Assembly (NCBI GenBank): GCA_937900985.1
Contig: CALCGM010000644.1
Coordinates: forward strand, 1-8,243
Length of the DNA stretch: 8,243 nucleotides
Source: an uncultured Planctomycetaceae bacterium
Lineage (GTDB): Bacteria; Planctomycetota; Planctomycetia; Pirellulales; UBA1268
Direction: 5' to 3'
The notes under the pieces are model-generated. The model was not told where the DNA came from. It saw only the letters and a program-made list of their open reading frames with translations, and searched no databases. This document shows, one piece after another, positions 7,078-8,243 of the stretch. The position numbers and the translations under genes were made by a program. Position 1 is the first letter of the stretch. The number at the start of each line of letters is the position of its first letter.

Positions 7078-8243
7078 CTACCGCCAGCCGATGGTTTCGG
7101 CCAAGGCGTCGAGCACCGGATTTCCAACCGGAGTGCTGCTCCCGATCGTCCGCACGAGGTCGTACGCCATGAAAGCACCGATCAGCATCAGCAGGCTCAT
7201 GCAGACCAGACTGGCGATCTGCAGGCCGGTAAACCGCATCTCTGGAACACCCGGCTCGGTGATGATGTCGGCGCCAACCAGCGAACCGGAGAAACTCTCC
7301 ACGCCGCTCTCATCGCCAAAGCTCGAGCCAGCTCCGTCGAGGGCGTCTCCAAAGAAACTGCCCTCTCCCGACTCCGACGAAAGCTCGACCACCTGGGAGG
7401 CACTCTCATCGTCGCCGAGAGGCTCGCCGAGATCGAAGTCGTCGCCGCCGCCGCCGAGGTCGAGCTCATCGGTCGATCCCGCGTCGAGGTCGCCATCGAT
7501 CCCGTCTGCTGACAGCTCGATGCCTCCGAGGTCGTCGCCGGAGAGCTCCACGTCGGAGATCGCAGCGGCAACTTCCAGGTCGTCGCCAGCGGACGGTCCC
7601 GACGCCGCGTCGCTGTCGCCCAGTTCGATGCCTGAGATCTCCAGCGATCCCTCATCGAGCTCCAGCCCACTCTCGCCCGAGGCCGCGATGCTCGCGCTGT
7701 CGCCGAGACTGCCGCTGTCGCCGAGCTCCAGGTCGCCCAGGTCGAGGTCGTCGGTGCTTCCCTTGGCGGCCGGAGGTGGAGTGGCGTCGCCACCGCCGCC
7801 TGCTCCAGAGGCAATGATCGAATCGATGTCGGCGGCCGAGCCGCCGAGGAGCGAGTCGCCACCGCTGAGGGCGAGGTCGTCGCCGAGCTCCAGCGCTTCA
7901 CCCTGAAGGTCGCTGCCAGCCTTGGCCTGAGGGGCCTCGTCGAGGCCAAGGTCATCAAGCGCCAGCGGCTCATCGAGGTTGAGGTCATCGTTGACGGGCT
8001 CAGGCGTGATGGCCGAGGCCAGCAACGGCTCGCTCCCGAGTTCGACGGTCAGGTCGTCGTCGTCGTCAGCGCCGGCCGTCTCCTCCCATGAGACGGCATC
8101 GCTGCTGTCCTGCTTTCGTCGCTCAATCTCGTCGCCGCGAAACTTCAGGTTGCCGCCGTCCCGAATCGGGAACAGCTCCTTGCGGTCGACCAGCTTCTGA
8201 ACGTCGTCTGCGGAGATCCCCAGCGCGGCTGCCGCCTCGTCGA
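7078..8243 (-). CDS. Excisionase-type HTH protein with acidic tail and one C-terminal membrane helix, 5' end outside window
   Basis: The frame is open to the right edge and gives 387 residues in the window (first full codon at 8241). Residues 1-43, from DEAAAALGIS through FPIRDGGNLKFR to IERRK, fit the MerR/excisionase-like helix-turn-helix (HTH_17) fold, with only its first residues missing. Next comes a long low-complexity Asp/Glu/Leu/Gly/Ser region (about 44-335) with repeated LELGD- and LDLGD-like units. Between K160 and R336 there is no Lys, Arg or His at all. A single hydrophobic helix is at about 339-361, followed by about 26 residues ending at the TAG. The layout predicts a cytoplasmic DNA-binding-like head on an acidic tether anchored in the membrane. 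Similar HTH-plus-acidic proteins are, to my recollection, common in planctomycetes and have no known function. The TTG at 8025 is an internal codon, since the HTH lies upstream of it. It precedes resB by 106 bases; a role in regulating it is unproven. Confidence 0.75.
   Translation of the reverse strand, partial: DEAAAALGISADDVQKLVDRKELFPIRDGGNLKFRGDEIERRKQDSSDAVSWEETAGADDDDDLTVELGSEPLLASAITPEPVNDDLNLDEPLALDDLGLDEAPQAKAGSDLQGEALELGDDLALSGGDSLLGGSAADIDSIIASGAGGGGDATPPPAAKGSTDDLDLGDLELGDSGSLGDSASIAASGESGLELDEGSLEISGIELGDSDAASGPSAGDDLEVAAAISDVELSGDDLGGIELSADGIDGDLDAGSTDELDLGGGGDDFDLGEPLGDDESASQVVELSSESGEGSFFGDALDGAGSSFGDESGVESFSGSLVGADIITEPGVPEMRFTGLQIASLVCMSLLMLIGAFMAYDLVRTIGSSTPVGNPVLDALAETIGWR

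Noticed and set aside
7696..7893. Short direct DNA repeats, such as GCTGTCGCCGAG at 7696 and 7714, and GTCGCCGAGCTCCAG at 7718 and 7879
   Set aside because: These reflect repeated acidic peptide units in the coding frame. Spacing is irregular and copies are degenerate, so this is not a CRISPR, iteron or satellite array.
7073..7906. Plus-strand Ser/Pro-rich open frame opposite the HTH membrane protein
   Set aside because: The Ser/Pro repeats are simply the complement of the Asp/Gly/Leu codon repeats. The minus frame has an HTH domain and a membrane helix, and stays open to the window edge.

Overview
This is a GC-rich chromosomal window that reads as ordinary, densely packed bacterial housekeeping DNA. 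Two things suggest a planctomycete, perhaps of the Pirellulales. One is a System II cytochrome c maturation pair with greatly enlarged extracytoplasmic parts. The other is an excisionase-type helix-turn-helix protein with a long acidic tail, a style of protein I associate with that phylum. The assignment is inference from protein style; no rRNA or other marker is present.

Layout. Bases 3-1922 (+) hold the 3' part of a ComEC/Rec2 DNA-uptake channel, cut by the left window edge. It converges, with a 16-base gap, on a minus-strand block that fills the rest of the window. Read in its own direction (right to left), that block contains: (1) an HTH/acidic/one-membrane-helix protein, cut by the right edge (7078-8243); (2) a 106-base intergenic region with a hairpin and a perfect TATAAT hexamer; (3) resB (4815-6971); (4) a 95-base spacer that begins with a terminator-like hairpin; (5) ccsA (1939-4719).

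How the genes work together. ResB (Ccs1/CcsB) and CcsA form the System II haem transporter and cytochrome c synthetase. The complex moves haem across the membrane and attaches it to CXXCH apocytochromes. The expected histidines are visible: one in a ResB helix, and three around the tryptophan-rich WWD motif of CcsA. No cytochrome c is encoded in the window. ComEC is functionally separate. The HTH membrane protein has no proven link to haem delivery; it merely lies upstream on the same strand.

No tRNA, rRNA, CRISPR array, insertion sequence, phage gene or toxin/defence gene was seen. The most unusual items are the membrane-anchored HTH protein with a very long stretch lacking basic residues, the large exported N-terminal region of CcsA, and the terminator-like hairpin between resB and ccsA.
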